Source of the DNA: Corynebacterium sp. HMSC036D02
GTDB taxonomy: Bacteria; Actinomycetota; Actinomycetes; Mycobacteriales; Mycobacteriaceae
Assembly (NCBI RefSeq): GCF_001836165.1
Contig: NZ_KV827691.1
Span: 58,008-114,040, forward strand
Direction of reading: 5' to 3'
Length of the DNA stretch: 56,033 nt
Under the pieces are notes generated by a model, which was not told the DNA's origin, made no database searches, and saw only the letters and a program-made list of their open reading frames with translations. This document shows positions 23,541 to 33,148 of the stretch, piece after piece. The stretch's first letter is position 1. Every line of letters begins with the position of its first letter. The position numbers were made by a program, and so were the translations under genes.

Positions 23541-24173
23541 ATGGACATCACCCTCGCGACTTTTGACCACGCCCCGGAATCAGCGCTGCGTGGTATGCGC
23601 TTCGTTAACGCGTGGGTCCCAGCACCAAGCTATGCTGCGTCACGCCGCGCGGTGCTCACCGGACAATACCCACAGCGCGGAGCCACAACGCGCATCACGG
23701 AGATTTTCGAGGACTCCGGCTTCGAGGTTCGGGAAGACACCCAGCCTGCCTCTTCTCGGGTCTTCCGCCTTCTCGAGCAACCAGAAGCCCAACTGCTGAA
23801 TGACCTCAATGGTGTCGTGGCAGTGTGCTCCCTACAGGGCAACAAGGCGAACATGTCCCTTCTATGGCCCGGGGTTGCAGAGTCCGGGGAGTGCGCAGAG
23901 CTCGTCTCCCCGCTCGACTTGGCGCCCACGCTCGCGGCGATCGCGGGGCTTGATGTGCGCCCTAATGCGCCGCTGTCGTTCGACGGCCTCAACTTGGTGC
24001 CGGTCCTGCGCTACGGGGCGTCGGGGCACGCGGCTCTCTTCTTCGACAACGGCGTGCGCATGCAGGACGCCGTGCTTGTCGACGACTCCGCCACCCCACC
24101 CAGCGCTCTCCCACGCCTGCGCGAAGAGTGGGAAACATGGAAGCGGTTCATGGCGCTGGGGCCGTTGCAATAA
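23541..24173 (+). pseudogene. Degenerate sulfatase-family protein, active-site cysteine replaced
   Basis: A 210-residue open frame. RFVNAWVPAPSYAASRRAVLTGQY aligns with the sulfatase signature C-x-P-S-R-x4-T-G, but Tyr31 stands where the formylglycine-forming Cys/Ser must be and Ala33 replaces Pro. The N-terminal metal-binding DD(Y/F)G region is missing, and the middle is much shortened. The C-terminal part still reads like a sulfatase: LVSPLDLAPTLAAIAGL and SFDGLNLVPVL. Normal enzymes are 450-550 residues. It therefore cannot be an active sulfatase; it is a shrunken relic or a protein recruited for another role. It lies just after tRNA-Arg and ends base-to-base with the convergent PspC gene. 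Confidence 0.65.
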
Positions 24174-24359
24174 CTATTCGACTGGAATGACGACCCAGAG
24201 GATGAGGTAGAGCAGAATTCCCGAGAAGCCCAGCAGCGTGGCAACAACGAAGAGAATGCGCACCAGGGTCGGATCAAGGTTATAGGTCTGCGCGATGCCT
24301 CCGCAGACGCCGCCGAGCATCGTGTCAGTAGCAGAACGGGTTAAACGTTGGTTGTTCAT
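24174..24359 (-). CDS. PspC-domain small membrane protein
   Basis: A 61-residue protein that is little more than one PspC domain: RLTRSATDTMLGGVCGGIAQ followed by a hydrophobic hairpin LVRILFVVATLLGFSGILLYLILWVVI. PspC proteins sit in the cytoplasmic membrane and take part in the phage-shock envelope stress response. No pspA is nearby, so the role is uncertain. ATG 24359 follows GGAGAC-type ribosome sequence. Confidence 0.88.
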   Translation of the reverse strand: MNNQRLTRSATDTMLGGVCGGIAQTYNLDPTLVRILFVVATLLGFSGILLYLILWVVIPVE

Positions 24360-24486
24360 GATGTCTCCTTTCGCCTTCCATTATCCAGAGTTGGGCCTAA
24401 GGATTCATCGGTGTTTACCCTGATTTAAACCCTGATTGCTCTACGCTGGGTGGAGACTTCCCACCCTGAGAGAAAGGACGCCGTTT

Positions 24487-25299
24487 ATGGCTCACTCCCC
24501 CGGGCTGCCTGCCCCTACCCGCTCCTCCTATGCGCTGTTGACTGGCGCTAGCCAGGGAATTGGTGCTGCGATGGCCAAGGACCTGGCTGCCCGCGGTTAC
24601 AACGTCATCCTCGTTGCGCGCCGCGAAGACGTCCTCGAGTCCATCGCTGCGGACCTGCGCTCTCGCCATGAGGTGGACGCCATTGCGCTGGCAGCGGACC
24701 TCTCCGAGGCAGCTGACGTGGACCGCGTCATCGAGTTCATGGCGGGCAAGGAAATTTCCATCATCGTCAACTCTGCGGGTATCGCCAGCTTTGGCAAGTT
24801 CATGGATCAGGACTGGGACTATGAAACCCGGCAGTTCGACCTCAACGGCAAGGCCGTTCACCGCCTGACGCGCGCCGCGCTGAAGCAGATGTTGCCGCGA
24901 CGCAGCGGCGCCATTTGCAACGTAGGCTCGGCCGCGGGCAACGTCTCCATTCCAAACAATGCCACCTATGTTTTCACCAAAGCGGGCGTCAACGCCTTTA
25001 CTGAGGCCCTTCACTACGAGCTCAAAGGCTCCGGTGTAACCTGCACACTGCTCGCCCCTGGCCCAGTGCGCGATGCCGTCATCCCGGAGGAAGAGCAATC
25101 CATCGTGGACAAGGTCGTCCCAGATTTCTTGTGGACCACCTATGAGTCCTGCTCCGAAGAGACCCTCGAGGCCATGGCCCGCAACCAGCGCCGCGTGGTA
25201 CCCGGGCCGCTATCGAAGGCCATGAACGCGCTGGGCAAGATTGTGCCGACTCCAATTGCTGCACCACTCATCGGCAGCTTCTATTCGAAGATGGCCTAG
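24487..25299 (+). CDS. cmrA: SDR, 3-oxo-mycolate reductase CmrA
   Basis: A 270-residue SDR beginning MAHSPGLPAPTRSSYALLTG; ATG 24487 follows AGAAAGGA. Motifs: TGASQGIG near residue 21, NSAGIAS, the catalytic serine in CNVGSAAG and YVFTK (YxxxK). CmrA reduces the 3-oxo product of Pks13 condensation to mature mycolate, the last chemical step of mycolic acid synthesis. The assignment rests on full-length resemblance to the Rv2509/NCgl2385 type and on orn (Rv2511) lying nearby, as in M. tuberculosis; SDR motifs alone would not separate it from other reductases. A strong terminator follows at 25308. Confidence 0.8.
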   Translation: MAHSPGLPAPTRSSYALLTGASQGIGAAMAKDLAARGYNVILVARREDVLESIAADLRSRHEVDAIALAADLSEAADVDRVIEFMAGKEISIIVNSAGIASFGKFMDQDWDYETRQFDLNGKAVHRLTRAALKQMLPRRSGAICNVGSAAGNVSIPNNATYVFTKAGVNAFTEALHYELKGSGVTCTLLAPGPVRDAVIPEEEQSIVDKVVPDFLWTTYESCSEETLEAMARNQRRVVPGPLSKAMNALGKIVPTPIAAPLIGSFYSKMA

Positions 25300-25307
25300 C
25301 GCATGAA

Positions 25308-25337
25308 AATGCCCGCTCTCCACTGAGAGCGGGCATT
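25308..25337. terminator. Bidirectional terminator between cmrA and the alanine symporter
   Basis: Perfect 13-bp arms AATGCCCGCTCTC (25308-25320) and GAGAGCGGGCATT (25325-25337) around CACT, followed by TT..TTT on the plus strand and by TTTTCAT on the minus strand. Serves both convergent genes. Confidence 0.85.
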
Positions 25338-25344
25338 GCTTTAC

Positions 25345-26886
25345 CTAGCCTTGGAGCGGCGATTGCTCCGCGATAGCCTTCTGTGCGGCTTCCTGCCGAG
25401 CAACCTTGCGCTCTACCCAGAACTCTGCGTTCTGGATTCCCAGTGCCTCTGGGTCAAACTGCGGGTCTTTGCCGGCAGCCTTTTGCGCACTGTAATCCTT
25501 GAGGCACTTGAGCGCAGGGACCTGCAGGAAGAGGATGGCGATGATGTTGAGCCATGCGGTCGCGCCAACACCGATATCACCCAGCGCCCAGGCTGCACCC
25601 GGAGTCGTGGTAGCTCCGACGACCACGGAGACCACGAGGAGAATGCGCAGGAGCCACACCAGCGCGCGGCGGGTGGTCTTGTTGCTGATCCAGCGGTTGA
25701 AATAGGTCAGGTTGACCTCCGCCATGTAGTAGTACGCCAGGACGGTGGTGAAGGCGAAGAACGCAATGGCGATGGCGATGAAGCTCGGGCCGAAACCTGC
25801 CAGGAGGGTGTCGAGACCGTGCTGGACAAAGCCCGGTCCAACCTCGACGCCGTCCGGGATGGAGCCGGCGTAGCGCACAGGGCCATCCTCTGACTCACCC
25901 TCGAAGACCTTGTACATGTCGGTAGAGATGATGATGAAAGCGGTCGCGGAGCAAACGAAGAGGGTATCAATGTAGACCGCGAAGGCCTGCACGAAGCCCT
26001 GCTTAGCCGGGTGGGACACCTCCGCCGCCGCGGCAGACTGCGGACCAGTACCCTGGCCGGCCTCGTTGGAGTAAATGCCGCGCTTCACGCCCCACATGAT
26101 GGCCGAACCCAACAGGCCAGAGAAAGCCTGCTCCGCGCCGAAGGCGGACTTAAAGATCATGCCGAAGACCTCGGGGATCTGGTTGAAGTTCATGATCAGG
26201 ATGATGATGGCAAAGAGAATGTATGCCGCCGCCATGAACGGAACCACGAGGGACGCGAAGTTAGCAATACGCTTCACACCGCCAATGATGATGATCGCGA
26301 GAATTCCGCCCAGAACCAGGGCAGACCAACCAACTTCGATGCCCCAAGCGTTCTGAACTGCAGCGGCCACGCCATTAGCCTGGATGCCAGGCAGGAAGTA
26401 GCTGGTGGCAAGGATCATTGCGACGGCGAAGACGATGCCGTAGACCACCATGAATGGTCCGGCCTTGGTGTGCTTGTAGGCCTTTTCGATGTAATAAGCC
26501 GGGCCGCCGCGGTACTCACCGGTGTCCTGGTCCTTCTCCTTATAAACCTGGGCCAAGGTACATTCCACGAAGGAGGTTGCGGAGCCCAGAAGCGCCACCG
26601 CCCACATCCAGAACACAGCACCCGGTCCGCCGAAGGCAATAGCCGTTGCTACGCCCGCGATATTGCCCACACCGACACGGCCGGCCAGGGAAATCATGAG
26701 CGATTGGAAGGAAGACACGCCCGAATCGGAGCTTTCACCATCCTTCAGCTGCTTGAGCATGTCCGGAATGCAGCGAATCTGCAGAAACTTGGTGGCCAGC
26801 GTGAAGTAAATGCCCGCGCCGAGGCACAGGAAGACTAATGCTGGTGACCAGATTAGAGAATTGAGGGTATCGAGAAAGGCTGACAT
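25345..26886 (-). CDS. Sodium:alanine symporter (AGCS family)
   Basis: A 513-residue membrane protein with about 11 hydrophobic segments. Family features: GRVGVGNIAGVATAIAFGGPGAVFWMW near residue 70 (the AGCS signature region), GGPAYYIEKA, and GVKRGIYSNEAGQGTGPQSAAAAEVSHP near 275. Imports alanine or glycine with Na+. ATG 26886 has the weak ribosome sequence AGGACGG upstream. ald (15846-16928) is in the same window but far away, so a joint role in alanine use is only suggested. C-terminal 40 residues are charged and cytoplasmic. Confidence 0.92.
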   Translation of the reverse strand: MSAFLDTLNSLIWSPALVFLCLGAGIYFTLATKFLQIRCIPDMLKQLKDGESSDSGVSSFQSLMISLAGRVGVGNIAGVATAIAFGGPGAVFWMWAVALLGSATSFVECTLAQVYKEKDQDTGEYRGGPAYYIEKAYKHTKAGPFMVVYGIVFAVAMILATSYFLPGIQANGVAAAVQNAWGIEVGWSALVLGGILAIIIIGGVKRIANFASLVVPFMAAAYILFAIIILIMNFNQIPEVFGMIFKSAFGAEQAFSGLLGSAIMWGVKRGIYSNEAGQGTGPQSAAAAEVSHPAKQGFVQAFAVYIDTLFVCSATAFIIISTDMYKVFEGESEDGPVRYAGSIPDGVEVGPGFVQHGLDTLLAGFGPSFIAIAIAFFAFTTVLAYYYMAEVNLTYFNRWISNKTTRRALVWLLRILLVVSVVVGATTTPGAAWALGDIGVGATAWLNIIAILFLQVPALKCLKDYSAQKAAGKDPQFDPEALGIQNAEFWVERKVARQEAAQKAIAEQSPLQG

Positions 26887-27155
26887 CGGTAGGTTACCGT
26901 CCTTCGAATTATGTGAGTGCCATCACGTTAAAGGGTGCACTAATCATGTCCTATCCACCACGGTTTTCGTCAGCAAAACCATGAAAAAGTTCAAAAAGCC
27001 GCCAAACTCAGCCTTCATAGTCAGTAGAAACCCCAGCACATATCGATTAAGGGACCGATTTCGATAAGCACACCCGCCCTCCACCCCCACTTACCCCCAC
27101 TGAACCGAAAGGGTGCATCTCCGACCACACCCCAAGAGAAACTATGGTGGAAGGC

Positions 27156-27788
27156 ATGAGTGATACCCCCGCTAAGAACGACCGCCTCGTCTGGATCGAC
27201 CTGGAGATGACCGGGCTCGATCCGAAGCGCCACGTAATCGTGGAAGTTGCCGCCGTGATTACCGACGCCGAACTGAACATTCTCGACGAAGGCATTGACC
27301 TCGTCGTCCACGCCACGGAGGAAGAACTCGCGCAGATGGATGACTTTGTCACCGAGATGCACGCGAAGTCTGGGTTGGACAAGGAGATTCGAGAGTCTGC
27401 AATCACGATTGCGGAAGCAGAGGAGGCCGTGTTGAAGCTCGTCGAGAAGCACTGCGACGCCAACCACCCCGCACCCCTTGCAGGCAATTCCATCGCAACG
27501 GACCGCACCTTCATTCGCGAATACATGCCGCGCCTGGACGCCGCGCTGCACTACCGAATGATTGATGTTTCCACAATTAAGGAACTGGCACGCCGCTGGC
27601 ACCCGCGCGCGTACTACAACCAGCCGGATAAAGGCATGGCACATCGAGCCCTGCAGGACATCATTGAGTCCATTCGTGAGCTGGATTTCTACCGCCGCAG
27701 CGTCTTCCGCACTGATGGCGGGCCTTCCACCCCGGAAGCTGAGGAGCTCAAGGCGTCTACTACCGACGACTACCAGGCGTTTTTGTAA
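27156..27788 (+). CDS. orn: Oligoribonuclease
   Basis: A 210-residue DEDDh 3'-5' exoribonuclease that degrades di- to pentanucleotides at the end of RNA turnover, and pGpG. Exonuclease motifs: [10 protein letters not shown] (Exo I Asp/Glu), [11 protein letters not shown] (Exo II), and [17 protein letters not shown] (Exo III with the catalytic His and Asp). I give ATG 27156 (MSDTP); an in-frame ATG at 27144 is equally possible because the GGAAGG before 27156 is very close. tRNA-His follows 48 bp downstream, as beside Rv2511 in M. tuberculosis. Confidence 0.94.
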   Translation: MSDTPAKNDRLVWIDLEMTGLDPKRHVIVEVAAVITDAELNILDEGIDLVVHATEEELAQMDDFVTEMHAKSGLDKEIRESAITIAEAEEAVLKLVEKHCDANHPAPLAGNSIATDRTFIREYMPRLDAALHYRMIDVSTIKELARRWHPRAYYNQPDKGMAHRALQDIIESIRELDFYRRSVFRTDGGPSTPEAEELKASTTDDYQAFL

Positions 27789-27836
27789 AACGGACAACGT
27801 GGGTTAACCTGTATCTCGTTGCTTTCGGCAACGATG

Positions 27837-27909
27837 GTGGCTGTAGTTCAGCTGGTAGAGCACCAGGTTGTGATCCTGGGTGTCGCGGGTTCGAGCCCCG
27901 TCAGCCACC
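27837..27909 (+). tRNA. tRNA-His (anticodon GTG)
   Basis: Acceptor GTGGCTG pairs with CAGCCAC; anticodon stem CCAGG/CCTGG with loop TTGTGAT gives GTG; T-arm GCGGG TTCGAGC CCCGT (last pair G-T). C73 at 27909 faces an encoded G at 27836, the extra G-1 typical of tRNA-His. Confidence 0.95.
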
Positions 27910-27917
27910 CCGAATAG

Positions 27918-27956
27918 ACCCCGCATTCTGTTTGAGCAGGATGCGGGGTTAGTTTT
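27918..27956 (+). terminator. Strong rho-independent terminator after tRNA-His
   Basis: A 13-bp stem with one G-T pair (ACCCCGCATTCTG 27918-27930 with CAGGATGCGGGGT 27937-27949) and a 6-nt loop, followed by TAGTTTTTT. Ends the orn/tRNA-His transcription unit. Confidence 0.92.
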
Positions 27957-28012
27957 TTGCATTGAGCCCCCGACACGACCGCACCCGCGCACCACCACCA
28001 ACCCCCACAACC

Positions 28013-28056
28013 AGCCGGACTTGAGTATGTTAGCAGCCGGACTTGAGTATGTTAGC
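28013..28056. repeat. Perfect 22-bp tandem duplication beside the iron box
   Basis: A 22-bp unit beginning AGCCGGACTTGAG and ending TATGTTAGC occurs twice without gap, at 28013-28034 and 28035-28056. The second copy supplies the left half of the DtxR box at 28047-28065; the first copy carries the same half box without a right half. Looks like a recent replication-slippage duplication. Confidence 0.9.
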
Positions 28057-28065
28057 CTTACCTAA
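28047..28065. promoter_or_regulatory. DtxR iron box upstream of the siderophore-interacting protein gene
   Basis: GTATGTTAGCCTTACCTAA agrees at 17 of 19 positions with the DtxR consensus TWAGGTTAGSCTWACCTWA. It lies 62 bp before the start of the SIP gene. Expected effect: repression by Fe-loaded DtxR, induction in iron shortage. Confidence 0.8.
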
Positions 28066-28127
28066 TTGAATAGTGTGTAGGCTTCCGCCCGCACAGCAAC
28101 TCAAGTTTTCAAAGGACAGTGATAACG

Positions 28128-28988
28128 ATGGCTGGCCAAGCTGAAGAGGCAGCGCCGAAGCGCAAGCCCCGTAAAGCGCATGAAGCAACCGTGACTGGTC
28201 GCTACCAGGTTTCTCCGGATTTGGTTCGGTTGAGCATGAACTCCCCTGCTTTTGTGGGCAAGGAGCTGGAGTTTACGGATCACTACATCAAGTTGCTGTT
28301 CGTGCCAGAAAGCGCCGATTATTCTTGGCCGTTTGATGTCCAGCAGATTCGCGAAGAGCAACCGCGCGATAAACAACCAATTCTCCGCACCTACACCCTG
28401 ATCAACCTGAACTCTGACACCGGGGACTTCGACGTTGATTTTGTCGCCCATGGTGATTCCGGCCTGGCCGGTCCGTGGGCACGCAGAGCCGAGGTCGGCG
28501 AGAAGATTGGCTTCCTCGGCCCTGGTGGCGCGTGGGGGCCAACCGAAGACTATGAGCACTTTGTGTTCGCCGGCGATGAATCTGCAGCGCCGGCCATCGG
28601 TGCCGGTGTGCAGCATCTCCCCGAGGGCGCGACCGCTACTGTCTTCATTGAGATCGAGGCCGAGGACCGCACCTTTGAGCTGCCCACCCGCGAGGGTGTG
28701 GAGATCGTCTGGGTAGTCCGCAATGGTGCCACCCACGGTACTGAGCTATCCCGCGTGGTACGCGAGGCTGGTATCCCCAATGAGAAGAAGACCAGCTGGT
28801 TCATCCATGGTGTCGCCGAGATGATCAAAGAGCTCCGCCGCTTCCTTTTCGTTGAATCTGGAATTCCAAAGGAAGACGTTTCCATCTCTGGCTACTGGCG
28901 TATCGGAATGACTGAGGACCAGTGGCAATCCTCCAAGCGTGAATTCAACGCGGCAATTGAGGCCGAGGAAGAAAGAGCTAAGGCCTAA
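28128..28988 (+). CDS. Siderophore-interacting protein (ferric reductase, ViuB/SIP family)
   Basis: A 286-residue cytoplasmic flavoprotein that releases iron from imported ferric siderophores by NAD(P)H-dependent reduction. Residues about 20-130 form the FAD-binding beta barrel with RTYTLIN (RxYT FAD motif). The C-terminal SIP domain has FAGDESAAPAIGAGV and the closing GYWRIGMTEDQWQ typical of the family. ATG 28128 lies 11 bases after AAAGGA; a GTG three codons upstream is too near the ribosome site. A DtxR box stands upstream. The Fec-type importer at 34109-37199 is its natural partner. Confidence 0.92.
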   Translation: MAGQAEEAAPKRKPRKAHEATVTGRYQVSPDLVRLSMNSPAFVGKELEFTDHYIKLLFVPESADYSWPFDVQQIREEQPRDKQPILRTYTLINLNSDTGDFDVDFVAHGDSGLAGPWARRAEVGEKIGFLGPGGAWGPTEDYEHFVFAGDESAAPAIGAGVQHLPEGATATVFIEIEAEDRTFELPTREGVEIVWVVRNGATHGTELSRVVREAGIPNEKKTSWFIHGVAEMIKELRRFLFVESGIPKEDVSISGYWRIGMTEDQWQSSKREFNAAIEAEEERAKA

Positions 28989-29015
28989 CGGTTGTTTTCG
29001 CGTTAGACTGCGGCA

Positions 29016-29561
29016 ATGATCGATTTCACCGACACCGCCGACGTCGTTGCTCCCCAGCTTCTGGGCACGGTGCTCACGCACAACGGCGTTTCGGTGCGCA
29101 TCACGGAAGTCGAGGCTTACCTCGGCGCAAACGATGAGGCCTCACACACCTTCAACGGCCGCACCCCGCGCAACGCCGCCATGTTCGGCCCACCCGGCCG
29201 CCTCTACGTCTACATGTCCTACGGCATCCACCGGAACGGCAATATCGTCTGTGCGCCCGAAGGCACCGGTCAGGGTTGCTTGCTCCGCGGCGGGGAAGTC
29301 ATCGACGGAATAGACCTTGCCTACCAACGCCGGGGTGACACGGAATTTCATAATCTGGCCCGCGGCCCCGGCAACTTAGGCAAGGCCCTTGGTTTCAGCA
29401 TCGCGGACAACGGCACGCCCATCCGCCTTAAACAACGCGATAAGGAACCTGAGTGGGTCCGCGGGCCACGCATCGGCATCTCAAAGAACCAGGACGCCGC
29501 GCTGCGTTTTTGGATCCCCTTCGACAAGACAGTGTCTCGACGTCGCGGGCTCCCCCGCTAA
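29016..29561 (+). CDS. 3-methyladenine DNA glycosylase, AAG/MPG family
   Basis: A 181-residue base-excision repair enzyme that removes alkylated purines. Family hallmarks: ITEVEAYLGANDEASHTFNGRTPRNAAMFGPPGRLYVYMSYG (cited here as the region of residues 28-70; Glu30 in EVEAYLG is the catalytic general base), then ARGPGNLGKALG and VRGPRIGISKN near the C-terminus. Length is normal for the bacterial form. It begins 27 bp after the SIP gene, so it may be read from the same transcript, although the functions are unrelated. Confidence 0.9.
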   Translation: MIDFTDTADVVAPQLLGTVLTHNGVSVRITEVEAYLGANDEASHTFNGRTPRNAAMFGPPGRLYVYMSYGIHRNGNIVCAPEGTGQGCLLRGGEVIDGIDLAYQRRGDTEFHNLARGPGNLGKALGFSIADNGTPIRLKQRDKEPEWVRGPRIGISKNQDAALRFWIPFDKTVSRRRGLPR

Positions 29562-29568
29562 CCCCTAC

Positions 29569-29598
29569 CGGTGTATGAGCCTCAGGACTCATACACCG
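29569..29598. terminator. Terminator between the DNA glycosylase gene and sucD
   Basis: Perfect 11-bp arms CGGTGTATGAG (29569-29579) and CTCATACACCG (29588-29598) with an 8-nt loop between two convergent genes. No T-run on either strand. Confidence 0.6.
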
Positions 29599-29622
29599 CA
29601 TGTGGGCTCATGCGCCGCATCG

Positions 29623-30501
29623 TTAAGCCAAGGCTGCGCGCACCAGCTCCGCTGCCTGCGAGGGGGTCTTGCCCACCTTCACGCCGGCCGCTTCCAGCGC
29701 TGCCTTCTTGCCTTCTGCCGTGCCAGAACCACCAGACACGATGGCGCCAGCATGCCCCATCGTCTTGCCCTCCGGCGCGGTAAAACCTGCGATGTAGGCA
29801 ATGACCGGCTTCGTCACGTGATCCTTGATATAGGCAGCGGCATGCTCCTCTGCATCACCGCCGATTTCACCGATCATGATGATGGCCTCGGTATCCGGAT
29901 CATTCTGGAAGGCCTCAATCGCCGAAATGTGCGTGGTCCCGATAATCGGATCACCGCCGATTCCTACGCACGTACTAAAACCAATATCGGACAGCTCGTA
30001 CATCATCTGATACGTCAAGGTGCCCGACTTCGACACCAAGCCAATCTTTCCTGGGTTCGGCGCAGTCTCTGCCGGAATAATGCCCGCATTGGATTCGCCC
30101 GGCGTGTAGAGCCCTGGACAGTTCGGCCCAATGATGCGCGTTTTGGACTCCCGTCCCAGCGCATAGAGCTCCGCAGTGTCCTTCACTGGAATTCCCTCCG
30201 TGATGATGACCACGAGTTCAATACCGGCACAGATGGCTTCTTCCGCGGCGTCCTTGGTGAATTTTGCCGGCACAAAAATCACGGTGACGTTGGCCTCTGT
30301 CGCCTGCATGGCCTCACGCACGCTGCCGAAGACAGGAATCTCGCGCCCATCAATATCGACGCGCTCACCTGCCTTGCGCGGGTTGACCCCACCCACAATG
30401 TTGGAGCCGGATTCCAGCATGCGGCGTGTGTGCTTCATGCCTTCGGATCCCGTCATGCCCTGCACGATGATCCGCGAGTCTTTGTTGAGAAAAATCGACA
30501 T
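29623..30501 (-). CDS. sucD: Succinyl-CoA synthetase, alpha subunit
   Basis: A 292-residue subunit. The N-terminal CoA-binding Rossmann domain starts [21 protein letters not shown], followed by [11 protein letters not shown]. The ligase domain carries [12 protein letters not shown], the GxSGT-like SKSGTLTYQ and the phospho-histidine loop [19 protein letters not shown]. With SucC it converts succinyl-CoA, NDP and phosphate to succinate, CoA and NTP in the TCA cycle. It starts 8 bp after the sucC stop with a ribosome site inside that gap region. Confidence 0.95.
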   Translation of the reverse strand: MSIFLNKDSRIIVQGMTGSEGMKHTRRMLESGSNIVGGVNPRKAGERVDIDGREIPVFGSVREAMQATEANVTVIFVPAKFTKDAAEEAICAGIELVVIITEGIPVKDTAELYALGRESKTRIIGPNCPGLYTPGESNAGIIPAETAPNPGKIGLVSKSGTLTYQMMYELSDIGFSTCVGIGGDPIIGTTHISAIEAFQNDPDTEAIIMIGEIGGDAEEHAAAYIKDHVTKPVIAYIAGFTAPEGKTMGHAGAIVSGGSGTAEGKKAALEAAGVKVGKTPSQAAELVRAALA

Positions 30502-30509
30502 GTCTACTC

Positions 30510-31682
30510 CTAGTTCGCCAGCTCCGCAGCCCTGCGGGCGGCAGCATCCATGGTTTCTACCTGCTCCAGTTTGGGCAGGTGTGCGTCATTGAGAATCGTG
30601 CGTCCAAGCTCCGCATTGTTGCCGTCGAGGCGAACCACAAGCGGCTTGGGTTCAATCCCCTCCGAGTCCAGAATCTTGTAGGCCTGCACGATGCCTTTAG
30701 CCACTTCGTCACAGGCGGTAATGCCACCGAAGACGTTGACAAAGACCGATTTCACCTGCGGATCACTAAGAATCACTTCCAGCCCGTTGGCCATCACTTC
30801 GGCGTTAGCGCCACCACCGATGTCTAGGAAGTTCGCGGGCTTCGGTTGCGAAGGAAGATCCTCGCCGGCATAGGCCACAACGTCGAGCGTGGACATCACG
30901 AGGCCAGCACCATTGCCGATAATCCCCACGGAACCATCGAGCTTCACATAGTTCAGCCCCATCTTCTGTGCCTTGAGCTCCAGCGGATCGGTCGCGCCGT
31001 GGTCTTGAAGGTCGCGGTGTTCTGGGTGACGGAACTGCGCGTTATCATCCAACGTGACCTTGCCATCGAGCGCAATGATGTCACCACTCGACGTCTTGAC
31101 CAGTGGGTTGACCTCCACCAGCGTGGCGTCTTCTTCCGTGTACACCGTGTAGAGCTTCTTGAATACGGGCACCAGCTTGGCGACGTCCCCCTCATCAAAC
31201 CCCGCCTCATACGCCATGTCCCGCGCCAGCGTGTCCGTCATGCCGTCGAGTGGGGAGAAACTGCGCTTAATCAGGGCATCTGGGCGCTCTTCGGCGAGCT
31301 TTTCAATCTCCACGCCTCCCTCCTTGGAGAGCATGGCTAGGTAGCGCCGCTTGGTGCGGTCGAGGAGGATTGAGAAATAGTATTCCGCGGCGATGTCCGC
31401 GCCTTCGGCCACCATGACCTTGCGCACGGTGTGTCCTTTGATCTTCAAGCCTAAGATCTCATTGGCCTTTTCCGCAGCTTCCGCGGGGCTATGCGCGAGC
31501 TTGACTCCCCCGGCCTTGCCGCGTCCGCCAGTCTTAATTTGCGCTTTGACCACGACCACCGGTGTCCCCAACTTCGCGGCTGCTTCTTCAGCCTGCACAG
31601 CTGAGGTCGCAACGATGCCTTTGAGTGTGGGAACGCCATGAGCTTCAAAGAGGTCTCGAGCTTGGTACTCGTAGAGATCCAC
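30510..31682 (-). CDS. sucC: Succinyl-CoA synthetase, beta subunit
   Basis: A 390-residue ATP-grasp subunit. I start at GTG 31680-31682 ([18 protein letters not shown]), five bases after GGAGG; an ATG four codons upstream overlaps that ribosome site. Motifs: [18 protein letters not shown] near residue 45 (nucleotide binding), [22 protein letters not shown] (Mg site) and the C-terminal [19 protein letters not shown] and [16 protein letters not shown] of the CoA-ligase domain. First gene of the sucCD operon. Confidence 0.95.
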   Translation of the reverse strand: MDLYEYQARDLFEAHGVPTLKGIVATSAVQAEEAAAKLGTPVVVVKAQIKTGGRGKAGGVKLAHSPAEAAEKANEILGLKIKGHTVRKVMVAEGADIAAEYYFSILLDRTKRRYLAMLSKEGGVEIEKLAEERPDALIKRSFSPLDGMTDTLARDMAYEAGFDEGDVAKLVPVFKKLYTVYTEEDATLVEVNPLVKTSSGDIIALDGKVTLDDNAQFRHPEHRDLQDHGATDPLELKAQKMGLNYVKLDGSVGIIGNGAGLVMSTLDVVAYAGEDLPSQPKPANFLDIGGGANAEVMANGLEVILSDPQVKSVFVNVFGGITACDEVAKGIVQAYKILDSEGIEPKPLVVRLDGNNAELGRTILNDAHLPKLEQVETMDAAARRAAELAN

Positions 31683-31918
31683 TTCTGCCTCCATCTTTGC
31701 AGTGAAAAACTAGTTCTCCACAAGATTCACCAAAACAAAGACGTGATGCAAACCACTTTACAGAAGTTAAAGCGTCACACTTCACACACTTTGCACGCCG
31801 CGCGTGTGCGATGAAACGCTGCCCGTTATAGATGTTTAAACCCCCGGCAAAGAATTAGCTGATTTAACTTTCGGGGGCACCCTGGGCGGCACCGTCGATA
31901 AGCACCGCCCCAGGAGAG

Positions 31919-33148
31919 CTACTGGTTAGCGTCAGCATTGCCCGCAGACCAGGTGGCCCAATCCATGTTCCAGTCCCCTAGGCCGTCGAGCGGGCTCAGC
32001 ACACCGCCACCGGTGTTAGAGACCTTGACCAGATCGCCGCGCTTGACCGTGTTTTGGAACCACTGAGCAGCCTCAGTAGTCACATTGATGCAGCCGTGGG
32101 ACTGGTTGTAACTGCCCATAGCACCGACAGCCCAGGGTGCCGCGTGGACGTAGATTCCGGAGTAGGACATCTGAGTTGCCCACTGGACGTCAGTCCTATA
32201 GCCGCCAGCATCAAGAGCTAGGCCGAAGGTGGTGGAATCCATGACCAGGGAGGGGTATTGATCGCCGATGATGTAGGTGCCATTCGGGGTATCCCACTGG
32301 CCATCCCTGCCCATCGACACAGGAATGCGGCGCAGCACCTCACCATTCTTGAACACCGACATCATCTTGGTGTTGTTATCAATCAGCGTGATGACGCGGT
32401 CGCCGATGGTGAAGTTGGTGGAGGCATCCTCACCGCCGTAGACGCCGCCGCCGAGGTTACGGCCGTACAGGTCAACGTCGACAGTCACCTTCGTGCCCGG
32501 CTCCCAATAGTTTTCCGGGCGCCAGCGCACCTCCTGGTTATTCACCCAATAAAAAGCACCTTCGACGGCGGGCTCAGTCTTGACCTTAATCGTCTCTTCG
32601 GCCGCCTTGCGGTCAGTGACGTAGTTACCAAAGCGCACGCCGATGACCTGCCCCACGCCCACTTCGGAGTCCGGCAGTGGACTCAAAGCCACCTCGGACA
32701 CCGCTGCAGCCTGCGGGGTGGTGAACGTGATGGTTTTGTGGGTGCCATCTTTGTCCGTGGCATCAATGGTGTACGTGCGGTTATAGCCCAGCACCTCAGC
32801 GCTCTTCCAAGTGGTCGAGTCAGAGGACAACTCATCTTCCACTTCAATACCAGCCTCGTTGGTCATCGTCACCGACTTCAGGCCCGCCGGGGAGCTCACC
32901 TCCACCGGCTCGGAGGGGTCAACGTTGCTAGCGCCGTCCTTGACGGAAAACTTCAGCTGCTTCGCCTTAGCGGCTGCCGACGCCGACGCCTCTGCCGAAG
33001 CACTCGCTTGGACATCTGCCTGCGATTGCTTTTCAGCCGGGCTGGAATCCTCGGCCCCGCCGATGGTGCAGGCGGCCAGAAGGGAAGCCGTCACAACAAG
33101 GCTCGAGAGAAGTACTGCGGGACGTGCAGAAGGGAATAGAGAACGCAC
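31919..33148 (-). CDS. L,D-transpeptidase lipoprotein (LdtMt2/LppS type)
   Basis: A 409-residue cell-wall enzyme that makes 3-3 peptidoglycan cross-links. Signal peptide with lipobox LLAAC (Cys27) is followed by an Ala/Ser-rich spacer (about 30-62), two immunoglobulin-like domains (about 65-245) and the YkuD catalytic domain (about 250-385). Catalytic features: His335 in YVHAAPW and SHGCINVT with His351 and Cys353. The layout matches M. tuberculosis LdtMt2 (Rv2518c), which also lies between orn and fas. Transcribed alone; about 290 bp separate it from tRNA-Lys. Confidence 0.93.
   Translation of the reverse strand: MRSLFPSARPAVLLSSLVVTASLLAACTIGGAEDSSPAEKQSQADVQASASAEASASAAAKAKQLKFSVKDGASNVDPSEPVEVSSPAGLKSVTMTNEAGIEVEDELSSDSTTWKSAEVLGYNRTYTIDATDKDGTHKTITFTTPQAAAVSEVALSPLPDSEVGVGQVIGVRFGNYVTDRKAAEETIKVKTEPAVEGAFYWVNNQEVRWRPENYWEPGTKVTVDVDLYGRNLGGGVYGGEDASTNFTIGDRVITLIDNNTKMMSVFKNGEVLRRIPVSMGRDGQWDTPNGTYIIGDQYPSLVMDSTTFGLALDAGGYRTDVQWATQMSYSGIYVHAAPWAVGAMGSYNQSHGCINVTTEAAQWFQNTVKRGDLVKVSNTGGGVLSPLDGLGDWNMDWATWSAGNADANQ

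Noticed and set aside
24487..25299. Ordinary SDR of unknown role instead of CmrA
   Set aside because: Full-length resemblance to the Rv2509 type and the neighbouring orn support CmrA, although SDR motifs alone would not.
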